Shown: positions 4,939-12,750, counted from the stretch's first letter. The stretch: 13,388 nucleotides of DNA from Dehalococcoidales bacterium (GCA_012719115.1 JAAYAZ010000018.1:1-13388), one strand, 5' to 3'. The notes: generated from the letters alone by a model not told the origin. Numbers and translations are program-made.

Positions 4939-5313
4939 CTGGACATTATAATCAGCAATAGCGGTAATCAGCCTATCTATGATCAAATAAGCGCACAGAT
5001 AAAGAACCTGATTATTGCCGGTAAATTGAAGGAAGGCGACCTGCTGCCTTCGATTCGCGCCCTGGCTACCGACCTGCGAATCAGTGTCATAACCACCAAG
5101 CGCGCTTATGACGAGTTGGAGCATGAGGGCTACATCTACACCGTAGCCGGAAAAGGCTGCTTCGTGGCGCAGAGGAATATCGAACTGATAAGAGAAGAGA
5201 ACCTTAAAAAAATAGAAGAACACATACAAAAAATTGCGGAACTGGCGCCGTCCTGCAACCTGACAAATGGGGATTTAGTGGAAATGCTTCGCATTTTAAC
5301 AAGAGAGGACTAA
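4939..5313 (+). CDS. GntR-family (YtrA subfamily) transcriptional regulator
   Basis: This is a short GntR regulator (124 residues if started at CTG 4939). Residues 8-28 (NSGNQPIYDQISAQIKNLII) match the usual first helix. LPSIRALATDLRISVITTKRAYDEL (36-60) is the helix-turn-helix, and TVAGKGCFV (68-76) is the wing. The remaining 45 residues form a short helical tail, as in YtrA-type proteins that lack an effector domain. It is co-transcribed with the ABC ATPase (7-base gap) and permease, the normal YtrA arrangement, and probably represses its own promoter through the 4894-4924 palindrome. The start is odd. There is no in-frame ATG, GTG or TTG between the stop at 4924-4926 and TTG 5026, which would delete half the DNA-binding domain. 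CTG 4939 follows GAGGTG by eight bases. Alternatively ATG 4932 would be in frame if one base (for example C4935) were absent. Confidence 0.88.
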   Translation: MDIIISNSGNQPIYDQISAQIKNLIIAGKLKEGDLLPSIRALATDLRISVITTKRAYDELEHEGYIYTVAGKGCFVAQRNIELIREENLKKIEEHIQKIAELAPSCNLTNGDLVEMLRILTRED

Positions 5314-5320
5314 CGGAGAA

Positions 5321-6166
5321 ATGAATGCAATCGAAATCAGAGGATTAACAAAAAAGTACAGTGATTTTACTCTTGATGATATAAATCTGACTCTGCCGCA
5401 GGGCTGCATAATGGGGCTTATCGGTGAAAACGGCGCCGGTAAAAGCACCACCATCAAGCTGATTATGAATATGATTCACCGAGATGCCGGTGAAATTAAA
5501 GTACTGGGGCAGGATAATCGCCAAAACTTTGAAGAGGTTAAAGAAGATATAGGTGTTGTTCTGGATGAATCCTATTTCCCGGAAGTAATCACCGCCAAAC
5601 AGGTTAACAAAATTATGAGTTATACCTTCAAAAATTGGGATGAGCAGGTCTATTTCTCATATCTGGATAAATTCTCCCTTCCGCATAATAAATTATTCAA
5701 GGATTATTCGCGGGGGATGAAGATGAAGCTGGCCATTGCCGTAGCGCTTTCTCACCATGCCAGACTGCTGATACTCGATGAAGCCACCAGCGGGCTCGAC
5801 CCGATTATCCGCGACGAAATATTGGATGTTTTCTACGATTTCAACAAAGATGATAACCACTCGATATTTATATCTTCACATATAGTAAGCGATTTGGAAA
5901 AAGTGTGCGATTATATCGCTTTCATCCATAAGGGCAAACTGGTCTTCTGTGAAGAAAAAGACCGGTTGCTGGAAGAATACGCCATCTTAAAGTGCAGCAA
6001 GGAAGACTTTAATTCGATAGACCCGGATGCCGTAAAAGGCAAACGAATCGGTGATTACGGGGTTGAGGCACTGGTTTTACGAGATAGGATGCCCGCCGGA
6101 ATTACTTTAAACAAGGCAAGTATCGAAGATATCATCATCTATCTGGTAAGAGAGGACAGAAAATAA
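5321..6166 (+). CDS. ABC transporter ATP-binding protein
   Basis: This 281-residue nucleotide-binding subunit belongs to the YtrB/BcrA-like export type. Walker A is GENGAGKST (35-43), Walker B LLILDEAT (149-156), D-loop SGLD (157-160) and the H-loop is His187 in SSHIVSDL. The signature motif is YSRGMKMKL (129-137), a degenerate LSGGQ of the kind seen in this subfamily. The last roughly 70 residues are an accessory extension of unknown role. It pairs with the permease encoded next and would hydrolyse ATP at the cytoplasmic face of the membrane to drive export of an unidentified substrate. In YtrA-type operons the substrates are often linked to cell-envelope or antibiotic stress, which is family knowledge and not visible here. 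The start ATG 5321 has GGAG only two bases upstream, so initiation may depend on coupling to the regulator gene. Confidence 0.93.
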   Translation: MNAIEIRGLTKKYSDFTLDDINLTLPQGCIMGLIGENGAGKSTTIKLIMNMIHRDAGEIKVLGQDNRQNFEEVKEDIGVVLDESYFPEVITAKQVNKIMSYTFKNWDEQVYFSYLDKFSLPHNKLFKDYSRGMKMKLAIAVALSHHARLLILDEATSGLDPIIRDEILDVFYDFNKDDNHSIFISSHIVSDLEKVCDYIAFIHKGKLVFCEEKDRLLEEYAILKCSKEDFNSIDPDAVKGKRIGDYGVEALVLRDRMPAGITLNKASIEDIIIYLVREDRK

Positions 6167-6789
6167 TGAAAGGGCTGATTTTAAAGGATTTTTACGTAAT
6201 TTCAAAACAAATGAAGTTTTTATTGCTGCTACTCGTAATATTTACATTATTGATGGGCTATACATTCGGAGTATTCGCTCTTCTATATTGCGCCCTGCTG
6301 CCCATTAGCACCATCGCCTACGACGAGAGAGCCAAGTGGGATAAATACGCCGCCGCAATGCCTTATTCAAGAAAAGATATCGTGCTCAGCAAATACCTGC
6401 TGGGATTGATGTGCATGATAGGCGCACTTGTTATTATATTTATCGGGACCCTGGTTTACGGGCTGTTTACCGATACAGTTTTCACCGGCGAATCAATCAC
6501 ACAATTATTATATATGATAATTTCCTTTTTCTGCATTACCCTGATTTTTATGGCTATCAATCTGCCTGTTATATTCAAGTGGGGAGTGGAAAAGGGCAGG
6601 TTAATATTCATAATGGGAATTGCCGCTTTTGCCGGTATTATCGGGGCTACATCGGTAATAGAAAACACTTCAACAGCCATAGAAATATTCTTGAACAATT
6701 ACTTTTATATAGTTGTTTTAGTTGCCGTGGCATTTCTCGGCGCTTCAATACCTCTATCTATAAGTTTTTACAAGAAACGGGATTTGTAG
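6166..6789 (+). CDS. ABC-2 type transporter permease
   Basis: This 207-residue membrane protein has about six hydrophobic helices (roughly 16-32, 33-50, 77-101, 113-133, 145-163 and 179-201). The opening MKGLILKDFYVISKQMKFLL and the cytoplasmic loop with YDERAKWDKYAAAMPYSRKDIVLSKYL match the ABC-2 membrane family found beside YtrA/YtrB-type genes (PF13346 by recollection). The ATG overlaps the ATPase stop in TAATG, so the two are translationally coupled and should be made in fixed ratio. It forms the transmembrane channel of the exporter. No terminator with a clear stem and T-run follows it. Confidence 0.9.
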   Translation: MKGLILKDFYVISKQMKFLLLLLVIFTLLMGYTFGVFALLYCALLPISTIAYDERAKWDKYAAAMPYSRKDIVLSKYLLGLMCMIGALVIIFIGTLVYGLFTDTVFTGESITQLLYMIISFFCITLIFMAINLPVIFKWGVEKGRLIFIMGIAAFAGIIGATSVIENTSTAIEIFLNNYFYIVVLVAVAFLGASIPLSISFYKKRDL

Positions 6790-7147
6790 GGAAGATAATA
6801 ACCCTATAAGTCCTGTTCGCTTGACTCTTCGATAAACCCGGTAACTGCCTTTACGAAGATGCCGCAGGCGGATGAAGCAACCTTTCCCGGATGGTCCGCA
6901 CGGTTTAATTAAAAAATCGGCAAAGATTGCCTCTCTTTCCCTTCGGGAAAACTCCAAATGATAATTTCCCTGTCTGTCATTCCGGAAGCCGCGACATGTC
7001 GGGGCTAAAGAATCTCGGTGAAGGAGAGAAATCCTGATAAATCGGAACCCCGTAAACATTCCATGGCCGGGTAAAAAATTTTATAAAAAACTGCCTTTAA
7101 AACCCCACTGTAGTCAGACAGCAGGGAGGTCTAAAAAGCCCCTCTTG
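6790..7147. other. Spacer between ABC operon and dnaE, no gene seen
   Basis: About 360 bases without a credible gene. It holds a small hairpin at 6946-6960 (TTTCCC-TTC-GGGAAA), a dispersed-repeat fragment at 6975-7018 and, near 7036-7045, GATAAATCGG. The last is the reverse complement of a word in the hairpin cluster downstream of dnaE. The minus-strand open frame 6754-7059 runs through the repeat and into the permease gene, and looks random. No operon terminator is evident. Confidence 0.6.
6975..7018 (-). repeat. Dispersed intergenic repeat fragment (copy 1)
   Basis: The segment starts TGTCATTCCGGA, contains the perfect palindrome CGACATGTCG (6992-7001) and ends AAAGAATCTCGG. The start and end match the element at 10979-11014 (TGTCATTCTGAA to GAAGAATCCGG), while the internal hairpin differs. 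It resembles the widespread intergenic TGTCATTCTGA...GAATCT repeats of many bacterial genomes. Strand is arbitrary. Confidence 0.5.
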
Positions 7148-7156
7148 TGCTATAAT
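7148..7156 (+). promoter_or_regulatory. Extended -10 promoter of dnaE
   Basis: TGCTATAAT is a perfect TATAAT (7151-7156) with the TGn extension. The expected -35 position has no good hexamer, as is common for extended -10 promoters. Transcription would start near 7163, downstream of an upstream in-frame TTG at 7145, so that longer start would be excluded. Confidence 0.65.
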
Positions 7157-7189
7157 TGTCGGGATTACAACTTCGAAAGGATTCTTTGC

Positions 7190-10100
7190 TTGTTTACCCA
7201 TCTGCATGTTCATAGCGAATACAGCCTGCTGGACGCAATGTGCCACATCCCAAACCTGGTTGCCCGCGCCAAAGAACTGGGTATGAATGCGCTGGCGCTT
7301 ACCGACCACGGCGTTATGCATGGAGCAATCCAGTTTTACAAAGAGGCAAAGGACGCCGGAATCAAGCCGATTATCGGCTGTGAAGCCTACATCGCTTCCG
7401 GCAGCCGTTTAAGCCATACCCCGGCAGATAAACAGAGTTATCACCTGGTGCTTTTGGCTAAAAACAACAAAGGCTATCAGAATCTTATTCAGTTGATTAC
7501 CAAAGCTAACCTGGAAGGCTTTTATTACCGTCCGCGAATGGATAAGGAAATCCTCGAACAACATCACGAGGGGCTGATTGCCCTTACCGCCTGCCTTGCC
7601 GGAGAAATTCCGCGGCTTATTTCACAAGGACGAATGGAAGATGCCAAAGAAGCGGCAAGTTGGTACAGTCAAACCTTCGGTAAAGACAACTTCTACCTGG
7701 AACTCCAGCGACATCCCATCCCGGAACTGGAGCCGGTCAATCAGGGGCTTGTTAAAATCAGCGAAGAGCTCGATATTCCGCTGGTTGCCACCAATGACGT
7801 GCATTACATCTTAAAGGAAGAAGCCAAATATCAGGATTTGCTGATGTGCATCGGCACGAATACCACCGTCCTCGACGAAAAAAGAAAGAAGATGGCTGAT
7901 GATGGCTTTTACTTAAAAAGCCCCGATGAGATGGCGGATATGTTTAAGGATATACCGCAGGCGATTGAAAATACCGCCAAAATTGCCGATATGTGCGACC
8001 TCGAACTGGAGTTCGGACGGCTGCACCTGCCGGAAATCGAAATCCCCGAAGTTATGACCCCCTTCCAATATCTTGAAGACTTATGCCGCAGGGCTTTGCC
8101 CAAGTTTTATCCCGAACCTACTCCCGAAATCGAGGAGAGGCTGAAATATGAACTGGATGTTATCCAAACGACCCAATTCGCCCGCTACTTTCTGGTAGTC
8201 TGGGATATTGTTAAATTCGCACGTGAAAACGGCATTTTAGTTAACGTCAGGGGCAGCGCCGCCTCAAGCATCGTTTTACGCTGTCTGGAAATCAACGATA
8301 TCGACCCTATCCAGCACAAGCTGGTCTTTGAAAGATTTTTAAACATCGAACGTCGTGAGATGCCCGATATCGATATGGACTTTGAGGACAAGCGCCGCGA
8401 AGAAGTCATCAGCTATGTATCACGTAAATACGGGCAGGACCATGTCGCTCAGATTATCACCTTCGGCACGCTGGGTGCCAAAGCTGCCATCCGCGACGCC
8501 GGGCGTGCCCTCGGTATGCCCTACAGCGATGTCGACCGTGTGGCTAAACTGATACCTTTTGCGGTGGGAATGACAATCGACAAAGCGCTGGAGGAAAACA
8601 GCGAGTTCAAAGCCATCTACAACAGCGAAGCTACCGTCAAGAACCTGGTGGATTACGCCAAAGGTGTCGAGGGTGTGGCGCGCCACGCCAGCACCCATGC
8701 CGCCGGTGTGGTAATATCGAAAGACCCGCTCACCAATCACATCCCCTTACAGAGGGTAAGCCGCGAAACGGAAGCCGGGCTGGTGATGACACAGTACCCG
8801 ATGGACGATATCGCCAAAATCGGGCTTTTGAAGATGGACTTTCTGGGGCTTTCCAACCTAACCACGCTGGGAAGAACCCAGCAAATCATAAAAGAAAACC
8901 GTGGCATAGATATCGACCGCCACGATATACCGATGGATGATAAGAAGACCTTCGAGCTTTTAGCATCGGGAGAGACCGTGGGTGTGTTCCAATTGGAAGG
9001 CAGCGGTATGCGCCGTTACATCAAGGAACTAAAACCGACTGTCTTCTCCGATATCGCCGCTATGGTCGCTCTCTACCGTCCGGGGCCGATGGAGCAAATC
9101 CCCAAGTTTATCCGCTCCAAGTACGGCATCGAGCCGATTACCTATCCCCACCCCGCCCTTAAGGAGTTTCTGGAGGAGACCTATGGTGTCATCGTTTATC
9201 AGGAGCAGGTGATATTTATCGTGCGCGCTTTCGGCGGCTACAGTCTGGGGCAGGCAGATATCTTCCGCAAGGCGATGGGCAAGAAAAAAGCCGAGGTGAT
9301 GGTAAAGGAAAAAGCCAACTTCATCGGGGGCGCCAAAAAGAACGGCTACACTGCCGAAATCGCCGAAGAGGTATATGCACTTATCGAGCCGTTTGCCGGC
9401 TATGCCTTCAACAAGGCGCACGCCGTAAACTATGCTCTTATAGCCTATCAGACGGCATATCTCAAGGCACATTACTCTATCGAATACCTTACTGCCCTTT
9501 TAATTGCGGCGGACGGGCAGGCAGAAAAAATCAGCGTGGCGGTGGATGAATGCCGCCGGATGGGTATACAGGTACTGCAACCCGATATCAACCACTCGGA
9601 GGTCGATTTTGCCATCGAAAAAATGGAAGACGGCACGCAGGCTATCCGATTCGGACTGGAAGCTATCAAGAATGTCGGAGAGAATGCCGTTAAGCCCATC
9701 ATCGAAGAAAGAAAAACGGGCGGCGAATATAAAACTATCGAGGATATGTGCCGCCGTGTGGATATCTGCGGGATAAATAAACGGGTAATGGAAAGCCTGA
9801 TTAAATCCGGCGCTATGGACTGTCTGGGAGAGCGCGGAACGCTTCTCGGAAACATCGGCACTATTATGTCGGCAGCACAGCGCGAGCAGCAGCTTAAAAG
9901 CAGCGGGCAATCAACCATGTTCGACCTGTTTGGAGACACTGTCAGCGTTCCTATGCCCAGCCTGGAACTGGAAGCAGTCGATGTCTCACGTAAGCAAATA
10001 CTGGACTGGGAAAAAGAGCTTTTAGGGGTCTATCTCTCGGAACACCCCTTCAGCCCCTTTGCCGACAAGGCATTAGCGGAAAACACCACTCTCTGCGGAC

Positions 10101-10705
10101 AGGTGGATGCCGAGATGGACGGTCAAACAGTTATGGTGGCGGGCATGGTATCATCAGTCCGTCATTTAAACACCAGAGACGGACAGCCCTTTGCAAGCGT
10201 TATGCTTGAGGACTTGAGCTGCAAGCTGGACGTGATGGTATGGGCGCGCGTTTTTGCCTCCACGCGGGATTTATGGACGGAAGGCAACATTCTTTTGGTG
10301 GACGGCAAGGTAAAAATCAGGGCGGATAAACCGCAGCTGGTCTGCGAACATGTACGTATTTATAACCTGGAGGACAAGACATTGGCGAAAAAAGTAGTAG
10401 CACCCAAATTTTTTGAATCTCCGAAGGCTACTGAGGAAACGGTAAAAACACCCGGCAAAACCCGCCGCTTAACGGTGCGCTTGAAGCAGACGGGAGACGA
10501 AGCCGCGGATGTAAAGCAATTACATGATGTGATGGATATCTTAAATGACTACCCCGGTGACGATGTCGTCAGCATCATTGTGGATAACGGAACCAAGGTA
10601 TTTAGATTGAAAATGCCCCATATGCACATCGGAATCTGTTCGAAGATGATGTCGCGACTGGCGGATAAGGTGGGCGAGGACAGAATCGCCACCGACGACG
10701 AGTAG
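7190..10705 (+). CDS. dnaE: DNA polymerase III alpha subunit
   Basis: This 1171-residue replicative polymerase catalytic subunit elongates DNA as part of the holoenzyme. The TTG start at 7190 lies about nine bases after GAAAGG and gives the usual opening MFTHLHVHSEYSLLD. The PHP domain (about 1-210) keeps all nine expected metal ligands: His6, His8, Asp15, His40, Glu65, His85, Cys135, Asp203 and His205. It may therefore be an active proofreading exonuclease, as known for Thermus, unlike E. coli. The polymerase core has RGSAASS (354-360), PDIDMDF with Asp393 and Asp395, and Asp550 in KMDFLGL as the catalytic triad. A helix-hairpin-helix region lies near 845-885. The clamp-binding motif QSTMFDLF is at 907-914, and an OB fold spans about 975-1055. 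The C-terminal domain ends in a charged tail. No intein or frameshift is seen. The gene is monocistronic and convergent with ubiE. Confidence 0.97.
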   Translation: MFTHLHVHSEYSLLDAMCHIPNLVARAKELGMNALALTDHGVMHGAIQFYKEAKDAGIKPIIGCEAYIASGSRLSHTPADKQSYHLVLLAKNNKGYQNLIQLITKANLEGFYYRPRMDKEILEQHHEGLIALTACLAGEIPRLISQGRMEDAKEAASWYSQTFGKDNFYLELQRHPIPELEPVNQGLVKISEELDIPLVATNDVHYILKEEAKYQDLLMCIGTNTTVLDEKRKKMADDGFYLKSPDEMADMFKDIPQAIENTAKIADMCDLELEFGRLHLPEIEIPEVMTPFQYLEDLCRRALPKFYPEPTPEIEERLKYELDVIQTTQFARYFLVVWDIVKFARENGILVNVRGSAASSIVLRCLEINDIDPIQHKLVFERFLNIERREMPDIDMDFEDKRREEVISYVSRKYGQDHVAQIITFGTLGAKAAIRDAGRALGMPYSDVDRVAKLIPFAVGMTIDKALEENSEFKAIYNSEATVKNLVDYAKGVEGVARHASTHAAGVVISKDPLTNHIPLQRVSRETEAGLVMTQYPMDDIAKIGLLKMDFLGLSNLTTLGRTQQIIKENRGIDIDRHDIPMDDKKTFELLASGETVGVFQLEGSGMRRYIKELKPTVFSDIAAMVALYRPGPMEQIPKFIRSKYGIEPITYPHPALKEFLEETYGVIVYQEQVIFIVRAFGGYSLGQADIFRKAMGKKKAEVMVKEKANFIGGAKKNGYTAEIAEEVYALIEPFAGYAFNKAHAVNYALIAYQTAYLKAHYSIEYLTALLIAADGQAEKISVAVDECRRMGIQVLQPDINHSEVDFAIEKMEDGTQAIRFGLEAIKNVGENAVKPIIEERKTGGEYKTIEDMCRRVDICGINKRVMESLIKSGAMDCLGERGTLLGNIGTIMSAAQREQQLKSSGQSTMFDLFGDTVSVPMPSLELEAVDVSRKQILDWEKELLGVYLSEHPFSPFADKALAENTTLCGQVDAEMDGQTVMVAGMVSSVRHLNTRDGQPFASVMLEDLSCKLDVMVWARVFASTRDLWTEGNILLVDGKVKIRADKPQLVCEHVRIYNLEDKTLAKKVVAPKFFESPKATEETVKTPGKTRRLTVRLKQTGDEAADVKQLHDVMDILNDYPGDDVVSIIVDNGTKVFRLKMPHMHIGICSKMMSRLADKVGEDRIATDDE

Positions 10706-10841
10706 GATAAAAACCGTTAGTGTCATTCGACAAGATCAGGATGCGCGGATAATAATAGATAGATACATGCCGAATGTTGAGTTCCGTAAAACGGAACGAA
10801 ATCCCGATTTATCGGGGAACCATAACGGGGATGAGCTTTAT

Positions 10842-10883
10842 AAAAACCGTTCGTGGTGAGCTTGTCGAACCATAACGGTTTTT
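10842..10883 (+). repeat. Palindromic repeat A, possible bidirectional terminator
   Basis: AAAAACCGTT (10842-10851) pairs with AACGGTTTTT (10874-10883) around a core holding GAGCTTGTCGAA. GGT and ACC inside also pair. The A-run and T-run make it terminator-like in both directions between the convergent dnaE and ubiE. The core resembles the very common bacterial intergenic CGTTCGTnnTGAGCNTGTCGAA repeat. Confidence 0.65.
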
Positions 10884-10896
10884 GTATCTCGAACCA

Positions 10897-10941
10897 GATT
10901 TCCGTTTAAATCCTTCGACAGGTTCTGGACGAACGGAAATC
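10897..10941 (-). repeat. Palindromic repeat B, inverted relative to repeat A
   Basis: GATTTCCGTT (10897-10906) pairs with AACGGAAATC (10932-10941). Read on the minus strand it aligns with repeat A: CCGTTCGT, then GAACCTGTCGAA, then AACGG. The outer five bases (GATTT/AAATC against AAAAA/TTTTT) and the inner triplets (TCC/GGA against GGT/ACC) differ between copies but stay complementary. Confidence 0.7.
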
Positions 10942-10978
10942 TTATTACTGCCTGTCATTGCAAGTAGCTCCTCTTTAT

Positions 10979-11014
10979 TGTCATTCTGAATTCGTGAAGG
11001 ACGAATGAAGAATC
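10979..11014 (+). repeat. Dispersed intergenic repeat fragment (copy 2)
   Basis: TGTCATTCTGA, then the hairpin ATTCGT-GAAGG-ACGAAT (10990-11006), then GAAGAATC. It has the same ends as 6975-7018 with an unrelated internal palindrome, which suggests a conserved family with hairpin centres. Confidence 0.5.
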
Positions 11015-11099
11015 CGGGGGGAGGTATAAATCCCCAATTCATTCGTGGCAACCCTGACTAAGTAAGCGACCTTTTACCTGCATCATAAAGGTGAAGACT

Positions 11100-11837
11100 C
11101 TACTTCTCCGCCACGTGAATTGCCGCTGCCCCAAAGAAGAGGCGTTTGAAGGTGACCTTAGCGAAACCCGATTGCAGCAGCAAATCCCGAAGCTCTTCGG
11201 CTCCGTAGTAGTTTGCCGCCGATTCGGAAAGATATTGATAAGCAGCGCTGTTGCCGGATATAATCCGCCCCAAAAAGGAGACGACATATTTCACGAATAA
11301 GCGGTGGAAGAATTTGATGATTTTGGCATTAGGCGCCGGCTGGCTGGATTCGACAATCACAAACCTGCCGCCGGGTTTCAATACGCGCAATATCTCGGAG
11401 ATATACCGTGAGGACTTCTCGTTTTTATAGGTCAGGTTGCGAAAACCGAAGCCGATGCACATACTGTCAAACGAATTATCGGGAAAAGGAATGTCGGCAA
11501 TGTCACCGGTAATAAAAGTTATATCCAAACCGGCTTTTTGTGCTTTTTTTTCCGCCACATCCAGCATCGGTTGGCTGAAATCCAGCCCGGTAACTTTAGT
11601 ATCCTTTGCGGCAAGTTTGGCAACCGAGATCGATAAATCACCCGTGCCGCAGCATATATCCAGTATTTTTTCGGGACATAAAGCAACAGTTTCCTTCGCC
11701 GCTTTCTTTCTCCACCGTATATCCATCCCGCCGGTAAAAAGGTGATTGATTAAATCGTAGTTGGGCGGAATGGATTCATAGACTTCGTCGTGCAGGAACT
11801 CGCTTTTATTGTTGTCGTTCGATGTATTTTCCGACAT
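11100..11837 (-). CDS. ubiE: Demethylmenaquinone/ubiquinone methyltransferase UbiE/MenG
   Basis: This 245-residue class I SAM-dependent methyltransferase C-methylates demethylmenaquinone in the last step of menaquinone synthesis. INHLFTGGMDIRWRKKA (30-46) is the family's N-terminal region. The SAM-binding motif I is ILDICCGTGDLSISVAK (58-74), followed by GLDFS (84-88) and GDIADIPFPDNSFD (111-124). GFGFRN (129-134) is the UbiE signature, and LRVLKPGGRF marks the post-motif strand. Length is normal. The ATG directly follows the TAA of menA (TAAATG), which implies translational coupling, and the gene is last in the operon. Because the operon carries MenA-type prenyltransferase, MenG activity is more likely than ubiquinone synthesis. 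It converges with dnaE across the hairpin-rich spacer. Confidence 0.92.
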   Translation of the reverse strand: MSENTSNDNNKSEFLHDEVYESIPPNYDLINHLFTGGMDIRWRKKAAKETVALCPEKILDICCGTGDLSISVAKLAAKDTKVTGLDFSQPMLDVAEKKAQKAGLDITFITGDIADIPFPDNSFDSMCIGFGFRNLTYKNEKSSRYISEILRVLKPGGRFVIVESSQPAPNAKIIKFFHRLFVKYVVSFLGRIISGNSAAYQYLSESAANYYGAEELRDLLLQSGFAKVTFKRLFFGAAAIHVAEK

Positions 11838-12749
11838 TTAGAGAGCCTTATCCAGAATATAGCCGATTCCGAGCAGTACGTGCGTCAGCATTATAAAGAT
11901 GACGTTATTGCCCAGCGCCGGTATCAGTTTGCTCATATCGGCATACTGCCGGGCGCCCTTTATCGCTTTTATAGCAAACGGCAGGCTCAACAATGCTACC
12001 AGGCACCAAACCGGCATTATTACCGTTCCGCTTATAAGCGTTGCAATTACACAGCCGACTATCCAGACATAAACGGCAATAGTGGCAGCCACATAAAATT
12101 TGCTGGCTTTTTCCAAGCCGAAAACAACCGGAGTAGTACGCCTGCCGCCGATACGGTCTGCTTCGACATCGGGAAATTCGTTAATCAGTAAAAGATTATG
12201 CACCATAATGCCGGAGGGAACCGCCGCCAGCAGAACCACCCAGCTGTATTCACCGGTTTGAACAAAATACAGACCCAGTATCGGCATTAGTCCCAAACCG
12301 ATACCGGGCGACCATTCCGGCCAGGTTGTCTTTAAGATTACAGGTGTGTATAAAACAAGTATCAAACCGGCAACGACCACCAGAGGTATAAGTTGCCAAC
12401 CGCTGACAATAAAGAAAAAGATGCCGATTCCCAGCGCAATCAGCGAAGTAACCACCCCCACCCCCAGAGCCTGTTTTAATGCCAGTTTTCCTTCCGGTAC
12501 CAGACCGCTGCCACCCGAAAAGGGAGTGCGTTTCACGTTTAAATCGATGCCGCTCTTGTAATCGAAATAATCGTTAATGGCATTGACGCTGCCGTGCGTC
12601 AGTGTTAAGCCCAAGCCGGCCAGCAGCGCATACCAGATATTGAAAGAACCGTAATACCAGGCAATGGCTGTTCCCAGAAAGGTGAGAACGACCGAGAGAA
12701 TCAGAAATTGAGGCCTTGTTTCTTTAATCCAAAGCGCAAGTTTGCCCAT
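11838..12749 (-). CDS. menA: UbiA-family prenyltransferase, probable 1,4-dihydroxy-2-naphthoate polyprenyltransferase
   Basis: This 303-residue integral membrane enzyme attaches a polyprenyl chain to an aromatic acceptor. The first Asp-rich motif is NAINDYFDYKSGID (56-69) and the second is NEFPDVEADRIGGRRT (190-205). Both are needed to bind the prenyl diphosphate through magnesium. Eight or nine hydrophobic helices can be seen, including about 15-33, 37-55, 97-117, 120-138, 147-165, 168-188 and the C-terminal pair. KRTPFSGGSG after the first motif is typical of MenA-type rather than UbiA or heme-O enzymes. The start ATG has GAGGAG seven bases upstream, lying inside the end of the preceding gene (1-base gap), so the operon is tightly packed. 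The partner ubiE follows immediately. The acceptor is inferred from context. Confidence 0.88.
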   Translation of the reverse strand: MGKLALWIKETRPQFLILSVVLTFLGTAIAWYYGSFNIWYALLAGLGLTLTHGSVNAINDYFDYKSGIDLNVKRTPFSGGSGLVPEGKLALKQALGVGVVTSLIALGIGIFFFIVSGWQLIPLVVVAGLILVLYTPVILKTTWPEWSPGIGLGLMPILGLYFVQTGEYSWVVLLAAVPSGIMVHNLLLINEFPDVEADRIGGRRTTPVVFGLEKASKFYVAATIAVYVWIVGCVIATLISGTVIMPVWCLVALLSLPFAIKAIKGARQYADMSKLIPALGNNVIFIMLTHVLLGIGYILDKAL

Positions 12750-12750
12750 C

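Larger units (their letters stand above)
10706..11099. other. Repeat- and hairpin-rich spacer between dnaE and ubiE
   Basis: The 394 bases have no credible gene. Five inverted repeats lie in a row: 10781-10797 (GTTCCGT-AAA-ACGGAAC), 10803-10816 (CCCGAT-TT-ATCGGG), 10842-10883, 10897-10941 and 10990-11006 (ATTCGT-GAAGG-ACGAAT). Short direct repeats are also present: ATAAAAACCGTT at 10708 (first base changed by one position) and 10840, and GAACCATAACGG at 10817 and 10867. TGTCATT words begin at 10720, 10953 and 10979. The segment looks like an accumulation site for small palindromic repeats between two convergent genes. Confidence 0.7.

Noticed and set aside
4861..5229. Minus-strand open frame of 122 codons opposite the GntR gene
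   Set aside because: It covers the promoter, operator and helix-turn-helix coding region of a clearly recognised gene on the other strand. The product resembles nothing I know.
6754..7059. Minus-strand open frame of 101 codons after the permease gene
   Set aside because: It crosses a dispersed repeat and the 3' end of the permease gene. Composition is basic and repeat-derived, with no family resemblance.
9472..9939. Minus-strand open frame of 155 codons inside dnaE
   Set aside because: It is a shadow of the well-conserved DnaE coding sequence. Other long antisense frames at 9029-9472 and 8420-8740 are rejected for the same reason.
10803..10816. Hairpin CCCGAT-TT-ATCGGG as the dnaE terminator
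   Set aside because: The loop is only two bases and no T-run follows. Repeat A at 10842-10883 is a better terminator candidate.
11790..12191. Plus-strand open frame of 133 codons opposite menA/ubiE
   Set aside because: It is antisense to two recognisable enzymes, has no ribosome binding site and shows no motif.
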